64,000 nucleotides of DNA from positions 2,790,001 to 2,854,000 of the forward strand of contig NC_068558.1 of NCBI RefSeq assembly GCF_022201045.2, in the 5' to 3' direction. The translations under genes were made by a program, and so were the position numbers. The DNA is from Citrus sinensis (taxonomy: Eukaryota > Streptophyta > Magnoliopsida > Sapindales > Rutaceae). Below the pieces are notes generated by a model. That model had not been told where the DNA came from. It ran no database searches and was given only the letters and a program-made list of their open reading frames with translations. Shown here piece by piece: positions 24,189 through 35,793 of the stretch. Numbering within the stretch: the stretch's first letter is position 1; each line of letters opens with the position of its first letter.

Positions 24189-26433
24189 GATCTTGCTTTT
24201 CTCTCTCTAAAAGGTTAGCTACAAAACAAAAGAAAAGCTCACAAGCTAAGAACTAAAACTCAAATCTGAGGGTAACCCAGATCATGAAGTTACTTGGCGA
24301 AAAGAAAACAAAGAAAATACAACCCGCAAGAAAATGAAAATCCAGTACCCACCACAACTGGGTCTGAAACTGAGACGGAGGAGAGAACAATAATAATAAC
24401 AAGTGAAGTGAACGTGAAAATGAAAGTGTAACCACTAAAGCAAAAGAGGGTTTTGTTTTCTGAGTGAAACAAATACAGACAGCTAAATAATAAACGCAAA
24501 AATGCTGATAATAGTGAAAAAGAGAAGAGCGTAAAGGGGGGGGGGGGAGAGAAAGCACCTTTTTCAAGTTTTAACAATCTTATTTCAAAGCTAAAAATCA
24601 AGTGAACTACAGCACCGCCACCCCCAACCCAAAAAGTCAAGAGTTCTGATAATTCATCAGCATACCCCACACCCAAAATATGTGGCACTTCAATAACAAA
24701 AGCAAGACAAATGAATAAAGAGAAAAAAAAAAAAAAAAAAAAAAAAGCGAAAGAAACCAAAAAACTGTATAGCTGTTTGTTTTGGGAAGGCAAAAATTAC
24801 ATTCGTTGTATAGGCTGGCTGTAAGTGTATGTGTCTTTCTCTATCTAGACTTCCTTCACTCTCTAGAAACTATTACATTTTTTTTTTTAATTTTAGTCAT
24901 TAATTTACGTTTGCACTTCACTAATTTATTACTTTTTTTTTCTCTTTGCGTGTGTGTGTCAGTGTGTGCTTTGATTGAGTTATGTTTAATTTACTAATGT
25001 GAGTGTTTGTTTAATCATGCAAATAATTATTGGTTAAATAAAGTGGGGAAGAAGCTGAGCGGGAGAGAGAGAGAATGATGTTGACCTGGCAAATTTTTTA
25101 GTACTTTGTAGAAGGTACGACGTCGTTTTTAACGACTTAGCAAATTCAACCCGCTCCCCTAATAGAGCCGTAGAGCGATGCGTTTAAAAAGCTGGAAATG
25201 ACGGCGCTCGCCTTGGGGAAGTTGGAGGCCATGTGCGCGTGTCGACGTCCCGGGATCTTAATATTAAAGTCCCTAGTTCCTTTCACTATTTACCAAGTCA
25301 GTACATAGTTTTCACATTCACATCATTAGGTCACTGTCTCATTAACGAAAACAACACACAAAAAATAATAATGTCAAACTAGTTATAATTAAAATTGAAA
25401 TGATTATTAAACAACCTGTATTTGTATATTGTGTTCGTATTATAAGTTTACGACCGAATTATTAAATAAAGTATGGTTATATTCTCTTAAATTTAGTAGG
25501 ATAAGGATAAGACTTAATAGTATTGGGGTATTTCAATGGTGCACTGTTACTTACGAGGACTTATTTGATACAAGATGACCAACTACGTTCTTATTTGATA
25601 AAACGCAAAAACTAAGTGACCGAATGTTAATACAATAAATTATAGGGTGGTTGGGTAGTTTAGGAATATGGAGAATGAAGATCACGTGTGAGCTGTGCAA
25701 GAGGGAAAAGAAAATGTTGGCATCGGTTGGGGTGCCCAAGCCAAGGGCAAGGTGCCAATAAGAGATTTTTTTTTAAAAAAAAAAAAGGACCCGCCGACAA
25801 ATTTGCTTATCCCAAATTTATTCCGAATCAGAAACGTGAGATGTGAGTGAGAGAGGCAGCGTAGTCTTTTTGAATCTCTCTCCCCCCCAACCCCAAATGT
25901 TGTCCCATTCCGACTCGCATTTCATTTTGAGTCTCTCAACTGCCTCATGATCCATTGCTTCATTTGACTCTGTGTATGATTATGCCAAGTTTTCAAGTAA
26001 AGATCAATTAATCATCAATGATTAATGTAAACAAAATAAATGAATCGATTGAATACAACTCGCACTCAATTGATGCGTTTGTGAATGCAACGCAAGACGT
26101 GGTATGGGATGTAAAAGTGTCGGTGTGGTGTGTCTTGGGCCAAGAAATGGGTGAAGTTCTAATATCTCCATCGCTGGAGCCTGGAGGTGCCCATCGTTGA
26201 TTTTCTTCCCCTCCATGGATGTCAAGATTGACTAATCAACAACTCCTTAAAAATTGACGTTGGACCCGGTGAACGGACCAGATGAGTATTTTCTAAATAA
26301 TTTTATTTAATTGGTAAAATATTAAAAATTAATTTCAATTATGAAAAAGTTTGTCCAAAATTTTCTTGAATTTTAAATAACAAAAATTCTTAAAATGCAA
26401 AATGTGAGTTTGAGTGTAAATATACTCATTTAT

Positions 26434-26435
<2 letters not shown>
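24189..26435. other. NAT6 upstream region and intergenic DNA
   Basis: Sequence next to 24189 is purine/pyrimidine-rich (GAGA and poly(A) runs, a G run near 24537-24547), typical of a leader and promoter. Long open frames on the minus strand here are CT-rich low-complexity shadows. From about 25260 to 26435 I see no feature. Confidence 0.5.

Positions 26436-26474
<39 letters not shown>
26436..26474. repeat. (TA)n microsatellite, left flank of TIR element
   Basis: A pure AT dinucleotide run directly abutting the left end of the element at 26475. Its partner lies at 26863-26912. Confidence 0.95.
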
Positions 26475-26477
<3 letters not shown>

Positions 26478-26860
26478 GCGGACCCAGAAATTAAAATGAG
26501 GGGGGACTTAGTTTAAAATTTTTTAATGTTCACTTAAATACATTTTAAGTCTTATAAACTTAAATTTTATTACTTTTTTTAAATTCTAAATAATAATAGT
26601 AATAAATTATTTTTTTAAATACGTAAAAATATCATTTTTCGAAGTAGTTTCCACAAAATATTTTAAAAAATAAAATAATGTGGCAAATGAGATTTGAACC
26701 AAGGTTTTGAAACCATTAAATAACACTTTTACCATTAAACTATAAGTCTTTTAAAATCTGAAAAATGTATCCAAATTCATTTATTTAACTTTTTCAGAAG
26801 AGGTTTGGGATACATTTTAAAAAAAATTCAGCCTCCCATGGGCCTTAATTGGGTCCGCCC

Positions 26861-26862
<2 letters not shown>
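26475..26862. mobile_element. small TIR element inserted in a (TA)n tract, with Pol III box-like words
   Basis: The left end reads GTGGCGGACCCAGAAATTAA and the right end TTAATTGGGTCCGCCCATG, which match as imperfect inverted repeats around GGCGGACCCA. Both ends touch long (TA)n runs, as if the element had split one microsatellite. On the minus strand it holds TAGTTTAATGGT (26742-26731), similar to a tRNA A box, and GGTTCAAATC (26700-26691), similar to a B box, about 42 nt apart as in a tRNA. No protein is encoded. The superfamily is uncertain; it could be a MITE that captured a tRNA-like piece or a degraded SINE-like unit. Confidence 0.55.

Positions 26863-26912
<50 letters not shown>
26863..26912. 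repeat. (TA)n microsatellite, right flank of TIR element
   Basis: A pure TA run of about 50 bases directly abutting the right end of the element. Confidence 0.95.
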
Positions 26913-26916
<4 letters not shown>

Positions 26917-29900
26917 CACTTAAGTTTTTGGCTCACTTTTAAACTTTACAAATTTCTATTAGGGAACTCAATATAAATATCCTTTCCAACCTCTTAACAA
27001 ATATAGATTTTTCAATATAACTTAATAAACCTTTGAGATGATTATAAAAATGTATAATTGAGACCCCTAATAAACTTTAGGTCAAACTAAAAAAGTGTAT
27101 AGAATGCATTGTAAATAAACTTTCGGGCTAACAAATACACCCACACACACACACTATAGCATACTATATATTGTATTGCCGCATCCATAAAAAAAAAGAA
27201 TGAAAAATTAAATGTAAAAAAAAAAAATCTATGAACAAGTGAAAAGTGTTTAAACGTATGCCACGAAACCAGACAGAGCATTAATTAATGTTGAAATGAT
27301 GCAGTAATTAGGATAAGCATTTGGCAGAACTGAACATCAAACGGAGACATGCTTCGTGTCTCATCTTTAATTGATTAATTTGTATGATTTGCGACAAAAA
27401 TTTAGAGATAAAAAATTTGTAAGACTTGCGGATATATATATATACAATTGCATAGATATGAATGATTGTGGACAAAATTATGTTGCTCCGGGTGTAACTT
27501 ACTTACAGTTTTGTCTTTTTATAGTTTAATTATATTTGGAGTCCATTTTATACATTACAACATTTTATTATATGTCTTTGTTTATCATTATCGTTATTTT
27601 ATTCTCTAAAACTATCGGCTGAGACAAAGTACTGAAATGAAGATATTAATTAATTAGTCATATATATATATATATACTAATTTACTATAGATTTAAAAAA
27701 AATATGTAACAAAGAAACATATTATTGACGTGTGTCAATTTTCATGCATTTTGAATTTTTTTGTGATATGACATCGTTGCCCTTAATCTAACTAATTTTA
27801 ACGGTTAAATTTTAGGTCGATGGACGTAAGACTACAAGTTTGAAATATTTTGAATTTATGTGCCGAGAGTGTTAAACCTTTGGATTTTTTGCTTTTTCAG
27901 CAAACAACAGGGACAACAAAGTTATAAACCAAAGAAAACATCCATGCCGTTGAAACACCTCATGAGTCAGATCTAATGGTTAACTCCCAGTTGAACGAAA
28001 TGGGAAGTACCTTGCACCAGGTGCAAGATAGCCGGATCCTTGCCATGATTGTTTATAGCTTTATATGGATTCACTTAGTCCAGAAGGTGATCCACACATT
28101 TACTTTACTACCTCAACTACTATAAATTACAATGCACGTCATTATAATCTTTGTCCACGTATATTTATATATAAACTATGGTAATATCTTATATTAGAAA
28201 ATAGAAAAACCGATTCTTTAAGAGATTACTTTCTTGTTTGATTACAACTTTGTCTTACAGAAATGGGAAAAGACAATCCATAATCTAAACAATATAATAA
28301 TTAACGGTTGTATTAGTTTGGGATACACTGTATTTTCATTTAGATTAAGGATGGATTCATTAGTTTTTTAAGCTATTTAAACGACGACAGATCAGATGAA
28401 TTATAGGATTCGAGAATCATAACTCAAAAGAGCATACCTAACTGAATTCTCTCATAATTCTTAAAACCCACATGATTGTTTCAATTATTTCAATATTGAA
28501 CAATAAATAGCTGGACATATTTATTGGTCCAATTAACACTTTGTCAATATGTGAAAAGTGGGGAAAAAAAGAAATCAAGTGATTAGACCTCGGGGGAGGC
28601 TGAAGGGGAAAGTAAGGATGGAGCTGCTTAAATTTTGTCCTCTACCCTTCACAGCTGCATTGCAATATTGTAATAATGTGTAGATAAAATTCTCTCTCTA
28701 TCAAGTATCAAATGTTGTGGGCTAAGGCTGCGACATGTCAAAATCATATTGGTAGGAGCTTTAAATAATTATTTCACGATCACCTAACCCTAATCAAAGG
28801 ATTAAGAATAACAAAAAGCTGATTGTGGAGGATAATGATGGGTGTAATTGAAATATGGTAAAAGAGAAGAAGAAAACAGGAGACAGAACATGGGTGTTGC
28901 TTTCGATTCTTTTGGGCGATACCCGTATCACCTAACCTCCTTCGTGCTTGGGGGACCACCTTTTGAGCAAATTCTTTGGCCTTTTTGGGGGCCTTTTCTT
29001 ATTTTAGAGATACGGTTGTTTTGGTGGTGCTCTGCTTTTTCAGTGTCCTGTCATTTTAGGGCTCCCTCCATTTGCCTTTTTCTTTTCTTTCTCATTTGGA
29101 CCCTATTTCATCCTATGAGTTAAATATTCTTTTTCTTGTTGATTATGTTCAAAGACTTATTAAAGCTTTAATAGAATCAATTTGATGGATGTGTTTGCTT
29201 ACCGTAATGTGGGCAATCATTCACGTGTCTAGTTTTTATTAGAAGAGATGCATAATGAGACCTATAACTTTTTCAATAAAAAAAAATAAAGATGTGAAAC
29301 GGCACTTAAACCCAACCCTAAAATTTTTATATAACATATAAGAATGAAGTAAAATGTGGCCACGTATGATAATAGGAAATAGAAAGAATGTGAATAAAAA
29401 ACAGATTTATGTTTTCAACAAATGTTTGATGTATACAATTTATGTTTTCACCTAAAATCTTTAAATTCACCAAGAGTGTGCATCAGCATTGATAAATGGA
29501 GAGAAAGGGAGGGAGTGTGTATGATAGAGAGAGCCCGAATTGGCAAGTTTGACCAAGTTAATTTATTTGGATGAGCTAACCATGCCTCTTGCACTTAGTA
29601 CCCATCAATTTCAACACTGTTTCTCTTATGTGTTGGACTATTGCGACCTCCAAAATCCTCTAAGCCCGTGTTGGGTTCCAAGAAATTAAGGCAGGAGAGG
29701 AGAGACTTTCTATATCCACTGCAATTTTCTTTATTCGGTTGGCAACAGTTAATTGGAAATTAAATTCCTTTCCAGCCCCAAATAAATTTGGTCTCCTACT
29801 AGACGAGTAAGAGAACATGGCCTTAGAACTCCTCTTTGGTTATATTCCACTTAATATCAAAAATATCTTCTTCTTTTTTAAATAATATATAAACGTTTCG

Positions 29901-30411
29901 ATAGAGTGTGATTTTAGCATTCATTATTATTAATTATGCATAGCTTATTTTCTCATTGACTGATGATTAAATTCTTAACACATACGAGCACCTATTTTTT
30001 AACTTTTGCTGAGAAGTGTATTTAGTTCGCAGCATCACTACGAACAACAGGCGGCCAACAATTAAAATTGATAATTTTCTTCAATCTATTTTACTCTTGA
30101 AATTTACTTGCAATCTTGATACGTTTATTCTTCTCTTTCTACAAATTTCAAAACACTAGCTCCCCAAAATTAAAGATAATAATTATGATAAAAGAAAGGA
30201 CGGCAATTAATAAAATTAGTATTTTAATACGTTTGTGCAACTCCTTCGTATAGATTTAAATAGAGAGAGAGAGGGAAAAAAATCATTTATGTGCAAGATA
30301 AATTCAAGTGAGAGAAAAAAAATATTGGTGGGATTAATTCAATTGGTATTTATTGTTAAGAGTGTAGCTATTGGCACCGTAACACCCGTGAATGTCGAGA
30401 TTAATCTTGAT
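26913..30411. other. 3.5-kb AT-rich intergenic region
   Basis: No gene or complete element recognised. Short (TA)n runs lie near 27433-27444 and 27662-27677. A short AG run lies near 30261-30271. The 91-codon frame at 28848-29123 has no family features and is probably chance. Confidence 0.45.
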
Positions 30412-30414
30412 TTA

Positions 30415-30681
30415 GGGTGCATTTATGATTGAAATTGAGCAGATGTAATTTAAAAGTTATAGTATTAAAATATTTGGTAAATATTAGTTGTTATAACTTG
30501 GAAGATATGCTGATATGATTTTTTACTTGTTTGATGAAAAATCTATTATATCTTTAATAGTTTTGTCAAAATTATTATTTAAAAAGTATATTTACTATTA
30601 ACTTTTATTTCATAATTACAATTTTTCTTTCCACAACAATTTCATCTTAAAAGTTACAGTACCTCAATCTCAAATAAGCTC
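30415..30681. mobile_element. Tourist-like MITE (3-bp TTA duplication)
   Basis: The left end GGGTGCATTTATGATTGA and the right end, read inverted as GAGCTTATTTGAGATTGA, are imperfect inverted repeats. TTA flanks both sides (30412-30414 and 30682-30684). Length is 267 bp with no coding capacity. TTA/TAA duplications are typical of PIF/Harbinger (Tourist) elements. The imperfect ends mean it is old. Confidence 0.5.
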
Positions 30682-30684
30682 TTA

Positions 30685-31274
30685 CTGAGGTTTCTTCCTC
30701 ATTCTCCTACTATATAGTGGATTTGCTGTTGCATTAACCCTAGTAAATTATATGTAAAATATATAGGTTTAAATAATTTTTATCTAAATCAAATTATTGT
30801 TCAACTTCTCCTATGACTATTTGTCGACAAAGAGGTTCGGAACTCATTGGAAAAAAATAAAAAAAAAGTCCATGATATACAGTGAATTATTAAAGACTTC
30901 CAGCAAGTAGTACAAGCTTTCATGTACCCTTTCTTTACTTTGTAAGTATTTTTAATGGAGAGCAAAACTATAAAGAACCAAAAGGGGTTATAATAGAACG
31001 TTGAAGGGGTGCCAATAGCCCAACACTATTCTTAAACATAATTGTAATTGTAATATAATAAGTGTTTTATGAAATTAACGACTCTTCTCTTACTTATACT
31101 CGTTCTTTGAAATGATACACGAAGATATCACTAAATGATGGTTCTTTCTTATCACTTATCAGAGTGATGGTGTGCAAAGGCAATGGTAATGAGTGATGAT
31201 TGATGCCACCACCTAAAATCTATCTATATTTATTTTTTACTGCAATAAAAAGTAAATAAAATCGTTAACCCTCT
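30685..31274. other. AT-rich spacer between two MITEs
   Basis: About 590 bp with no coding frame or repeat structure that I can support. Confidence 0.5.
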
Positions 31275-31277
31275 TAA

Positions 31278-31667
31278 GTGTCTGTTTGGTAAGACTTATC
31301 TATGGCCATAAGTGATTATTTAATCCCATAAACTCTTATAATAATTTTTATTATTGTTTAATATTTTTTTTGTAGAGGCTTTATAGCTTAAATAAGTTAT
31401 TTTGCCTCTACTAGCAAAAGCTCAAATTTTGGGCTTTTGAGAGTAGAGGTTGAAAAGCTATTTTTAAATGTTAAAATATCTAAATTATTCTTTATTTATT
31501 TGACAATCTTGTTTTATTTTTTTCATAATATAACTTAAAAAACTTGTCTATTAAAGTAATTTAATAGATTTTTAATAAAATCTCTTATTGACAATCAAAA
31601 TGAAATCTCTATTTGTAAAAGCTCTACTTAAATAAGTTCTACTTAAAAATATGTACCAAACAGAGCC
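31278..31667. mobile_element. Tourist-like MITE (3-bp TAA duplication)
   Basis: The left end GTGTCTGTTTGGTA and the right end TACCAAACAGAGCC are inverted repeats with two mismatches. TAA flanks both sides (31275-31277 and 31668-31670). The element is 390 bp, AT-rich and non-coding. The CTGTTTGG terminus and TAA duplication fit PIF/Harbinger-derived Tourist MITEs. Confidence 0.65.
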
Positions 31668-31670
31668 TAA

Positions 31671-32469
31671 ATATAAATAAAATCCTTAACCTCATAAATA
31701 AATAGTTTTTTTTAAAAAAGAAATTATTAGTGGAATAAAAAAAAATTCCAAACTAAATCCTCAGGTTATTTCTTAAGCAATTTTGTTGGAAACTTGGAAT
31801 GACGGCAAACCAAAGCCCAGCCCTTCAACAATCATTGGGTATTCATCTTTGGACATGCAGGCAACTGATAATTGGCCCAAGGCTCAGTAGGCTCATATAT
31901 TTTGGGCCTCTGTATGTCTACACCCACAAAATGACGTGGCAAAAATTTACAGTGATTACTTTTAATCAGCGGAAGAGTTTCGCCGGAGGGAAAGCCAGGG
32001 CTCTTCATCCACTCCCCGCGGCCTGATTAAAAACCCCCAAAAAAATACACCTTCTTCTCTTGATCGATTCCATATACTCTTTCTCAGGTCCGTTTTAATT
32101 CACATCCATTTTCTTTCACTAACTTGAGTGTTAAATATTCTTTTTTGCTTTTGTTTAGATTCATTCATGTTTTAGTGTCTGAAATGATATTCACATAATT
32201 GTTGATCCTTTTACGTTTATTCTTCAAATGGGTGTTAAGTAATTCGACCAAGTTGCAATTTTTTTTTTTTTACCTTGTGTTGGGCCTTTTGAGTTATATA
32301 ACTCTAGTTCCTGTAATGTTTGTGACAACATTTAATGACTATAAAAAAGATTTACTTTTTTTTTTCCTGCTGTGTGTGAACTTGTTGGGGTTAGTATTTT
32401 GTGTTTTTTTTTTTTTACTAATATTGTTATCCCTTGGTGTTATGTGCAGCAACTGATAATATAGTAGGC
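31671..32469 (+). promoter_or_regulatory. promoter and 5' UTR of the uL29m gene, with leader intron
   Basis: The leader appears split: a non-coding exon ends at TTTCTCAG (32087) before GTCCG, and the next exon starts after TTATGTGCAG at 32450, 20 bases before the start codon. This implies a 362-bp intron in the 5' UTR. The transcription start is unknown. Confidence 0.5.
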
Positions 32470-35083
32470 ATGTTTTTGACAAGATTTATTGGGAGAGCAT
32501 TCTTGGCTGCAGCTGCAAAATCAGAATCTTCTGCAGCTACTGCAGCAGCAGCTTCTATGGCTACATCTAGGCACAACCCTCTTGAGGAATTTTTTGAGAA
32601 AGATAGGGGCCTGGATGACCAGAAACCTGTCTATGGTACCAGCCTTTATTCTTTGGTTGGATCAATTTTTCCTTTATTGTTGCTGTTCTTGTTTTGAATT
32701 GAAAAGTATATCATAATATCAGATACAAGAAACCTAGAGCATAAAACAGGAAAAGGAAGTTGGCAGTTTGAAGGATTTATGACTTACAGGAGACAAACTA
32801 CGTGTTGCATAGATTAATGTAGAATGTTTGGTTCTGTCTGAAACTGCAAATATGGAGTAGTGTGTACCCTAAGCTTCTTGCTGAACCGTTCGTAATAACT
32901 TTCTTCTTTTTTCCTGCTTTCCTGAAAATTGAGGATAGGCTGTTCAGTTTGACCGAATTGATGCCGTTTCAGCTATAATCTTGTGTCTAAAACATGTGCA
33001 ATTCTAGTAATAGAATCTAGAGACCATGTTTTTTTCTTGAATCCTCATTGAAATCCAAAAACCAAATGCTCAGCTGCCTCTTTTTTTATCCCAGGGATTG
33101 GTGGACAGAGGCCTTCAGTGTGCAACTCCAGTAAAAAATTGGGGCCCTCCTTTTAGTAGCTAGTGTGCAATAATATAAAATAATCATATTTGATTGCCTG
33201 GAGGTTCATATTATGCTCTGATTTTCAATTTGAGTTGTTTACAAGAAATCAAGATGGAGAAACTTGTAAACCATAATTTTATGATATCTCAACATCTTGT
33301 CGGAACGATCTCCTGGGTTTTAAGTTTTCTTCCTGATATCATGCCAACTGGTTTACGCTTAGTGTGGATCAGTGTTTTCTTTTCCTATTTATGTAATAAG
33401 AAACCTGCAACTCAATTCCATATGTATATGAAACCTTGAAACCATCTTATTTTCCAAATAGAGAATGAAAATTTCCAATTTAGGGTGTTCATAGGAAATC
33501 TTTTCTCAAACTCTTACTGCTGTCAGGTCGAAGTTGGAAAGCTTCTGAACTGCGCCTGAAGTCTTGGGATGATCTTAATAAGCTATGGTATGTTCTGTTG
33601 AAGGAGAAAAACATGCTGATGACTCAACAGCAGATGCTTCATGCCCAAAACTTAAAATTTCCCAATCCAGAGCGCATTCCCAAGGTACGAGTCAGCTTCA
33701 TTCTTTGCTCTTTGATATATTATTTTGACTCCTAGCTCCTTGAGCGTCTGGCTAATAACATTGTAGTCTTTATGAGATAACTCAAACAGACTCATAGAAA
33801 GTGTGCTACTGATTAGGCGCCATCTAGAAAAACTTGAGATGCCCTCGTCTGTAAATGTAAGATAAGGAAATGTAAATAACCTCAAGAAGGATGTTTAAGT
33901 ATTAGACTGCTAGTTGTCTTTACTGCCTTCATCAAGCTATTGAAATGACAATGCTTATGCACTAATTGTCGTTGATTTCTTGGTATACATTCTCTCTGTG
34001 GGATGAAGACACTGTTTTTTAGACATTTCTATTTCCATTGGTACTCTTCACCTGGTTTAAGAATCTGGGTTATCCGTTGCAATCTTGAGATAATGTAGTT
34101 GAACCTCCTTACAATTCTGTGTTATCTAAGATAAGGTTAAGTGTCAGAAAACTGATGCGCCAAAGTCATTCATTAGCTTTGATGGCGCTGCTTACAATGT
34201 GACGGAGAAGGTTTAAGATGTCCCATAGGTTCCTCTTCTAAAAGAACTTCCCTAAAGCAAACTTTTCAGCAATTCATAATTAGCTATTCGTAACTGGTGC
34301 TTGATGCTCGCTTGAGTTGGAACATAACTTTGAGAAGTCTGATGGACAACAAATATCCACCTATGAATGAGGTTTTCCGTAATGTGTGTAACAGTGTAAG
34401 GGCAGAATTTCCATGGAAGGTTCCACAAGTGTATTTATACATTGAGTGTCTCAAGTCGTCAGTCTTAAGTGCTTGAACAGAGTCATGGAGACATGACTTC
34501 ATATTGTTTGAAAACAAGTTAATGATCATGTAATTTATGCTCTCTAGCTTGGTAGTGAGGACCTCCAGATAGAAAAATGGGTGACAAAGGGCAACCGGCT
34601 CTGCTAGCTTTTACTGTAATCAAGGATATACTGCCGATATAGTGAAGAAGAAGCAAGATTGTTTTGAGAGAGGAGGTTCAGAAAATACTTGTACTATTTT
34701 TATTATCAGAACAAGTGCCAGTGTTCTGTTAATGTCATATGATAATAGTTTTCTATAATTTTTGAATGTGATGAATCATGGACCTACATGACATAAAGCA
34801 ATGTAACTAGAATTACCAGTTTTTTCTATTTTTCTCTCTGATGACAACACCTGGAAATCCATTTAGGCTTTTAGACTCTTTGCTATTTTTTGTCCAAGAT
34901 TCTTTATTGCTTCCATCTTCCTGCTACAAAATTTGCTAATTAAAGTTTTGGCTCTTTGACAATCATGAAATGCAGGTGAGGAAGTCCATGTGTCGAATCA
35001 AACAAGTACTCACTGAGAGAGCGATTGAAGAACCAGATCCAAGAAGGTCTGCTGAGATGAAGAGAATGATCAATGCTTTGTGA
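32470..35083 (+). CDS. mitochondrial large-subunit ribosomal protein uL29m (MRPL47 family)
   Basis: Three coding exons, 32470-32635, 33527-33684 and 34976-35083, give 143 residues. The N-terminus MFLTRFIGRAFLAAAAKS is an Ala- and Arg-rich mitochondrial presequence. After a short Ala/Ser tract comes NPLEEFFEKDR, then the family core GRSWKASELRLKSWDDLNKL, WYVLLKEKNMLMTQQQML, NPERIPKVRKSMCRIKQVLT and ERAIEEPDPRR. This is the MRP-L47 / L29 family (Arabidopsis At1g07830, from memory). It sits near the peptide exit tunnel of the mitochondrial ribosome. The two introns between coding exons are about 0.9 and 1.3 kb. A Mutator-like MITE lies about 285 bp beyond the stop codon and may fall in the 3' UTR. 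Confidence 0.9.
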
Positions 35084-35367
35084 TGTGTTCTAACTTGTGT
35101 TTCTTGTTGTGAGGGCCTACTGCGTTTTTCGGTAGGATGTGAGACTGCCTCATTTTTTTTGTTAGGAGCAAGAATGAATACTTTGTAATTCGCCAAACTT
35201 TTGCCCTAGATAAATTTTTTTGGATGATCTTGTTCTTGTAGGAAAGTTTTATTAACTCATTACTTGACAATGCATGTGCCTTTTGACGTTGTTAGACACT
35301 TGTATGGGTTCATTTTAGACAGAGTTTCGTGGTTGAGAAAGGATAATCAACGCTGTCATTTCTTTTT

Positions 35368-35784
35368 GGGAAATTATCATTTGTATACCCTTAGTTTACT
35401 CCATTATCAAAAATACTACAACACTTTGAGCGTGTATCAATCGTCCACCCTAAGTTGACAAAATGTATCAACTGACCACCAAACCGTTAGTTGCCGTTTA
35501 AGTATGATGACATCAAAAGGGTAATTTGGTCTTTTCATATGATACAAGTGATAATTTAAGGGTATATAAGTGATAAAAAGAGAATTTAAGGGTATACAAG
35601 TGATAATTTTCAAGAGTAAAATTGTCAATTCACTGTAACTCCGTTAACTTTCAAACGGCAACTAACGGTTTGGTGGTCTGCTAATATATTTTGTCAACTA
35701 AGAGTGGATGATTGACACATCCTCAAAGTGTTGTAATATTTTTTATAACAGAGTAAATATAGAATATATGAATGATAATTTTTC
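35368..35784. mobile_element. Mutator-like foldback MITE (9-bp target duplication)
   Basis: The ends GGGAAATTATCATT and AATGATAATTTTTC are inverted repeats, flanked by an identical 9-bp word TTTCTTTTT at 35359-35367 and 35785-35793. Nine-base duplications are the mark of Mutator superfamily elements. The arms are long, about 135 bp. For example, ACCAAACCGTTAGTTGCCGT near 35480 is mirrored by ACGGCAACTAACGGTTTGGT near 35657. The central spacer has repeated AAGGGTATA and AAGTGATAA words. No transposase frame is present. Confidence 0.75.
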
Positions 35785-35793
35785 TTTCTTTTT

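Noticed and set aside
24290-24793. 167-codon minus-strand frame upstream of the NAT6-like gene
   Set aside because: Phe/Ser/Leu-rich product of a purine/pyrimidine-skewed leader with poly(A) and poly(G) runs. No family features.
28848-29123. 91-codon plus-strand frame
   Set aside because: No domain, no splice context, and composition typical of translated AT-rich intergenic DNA.
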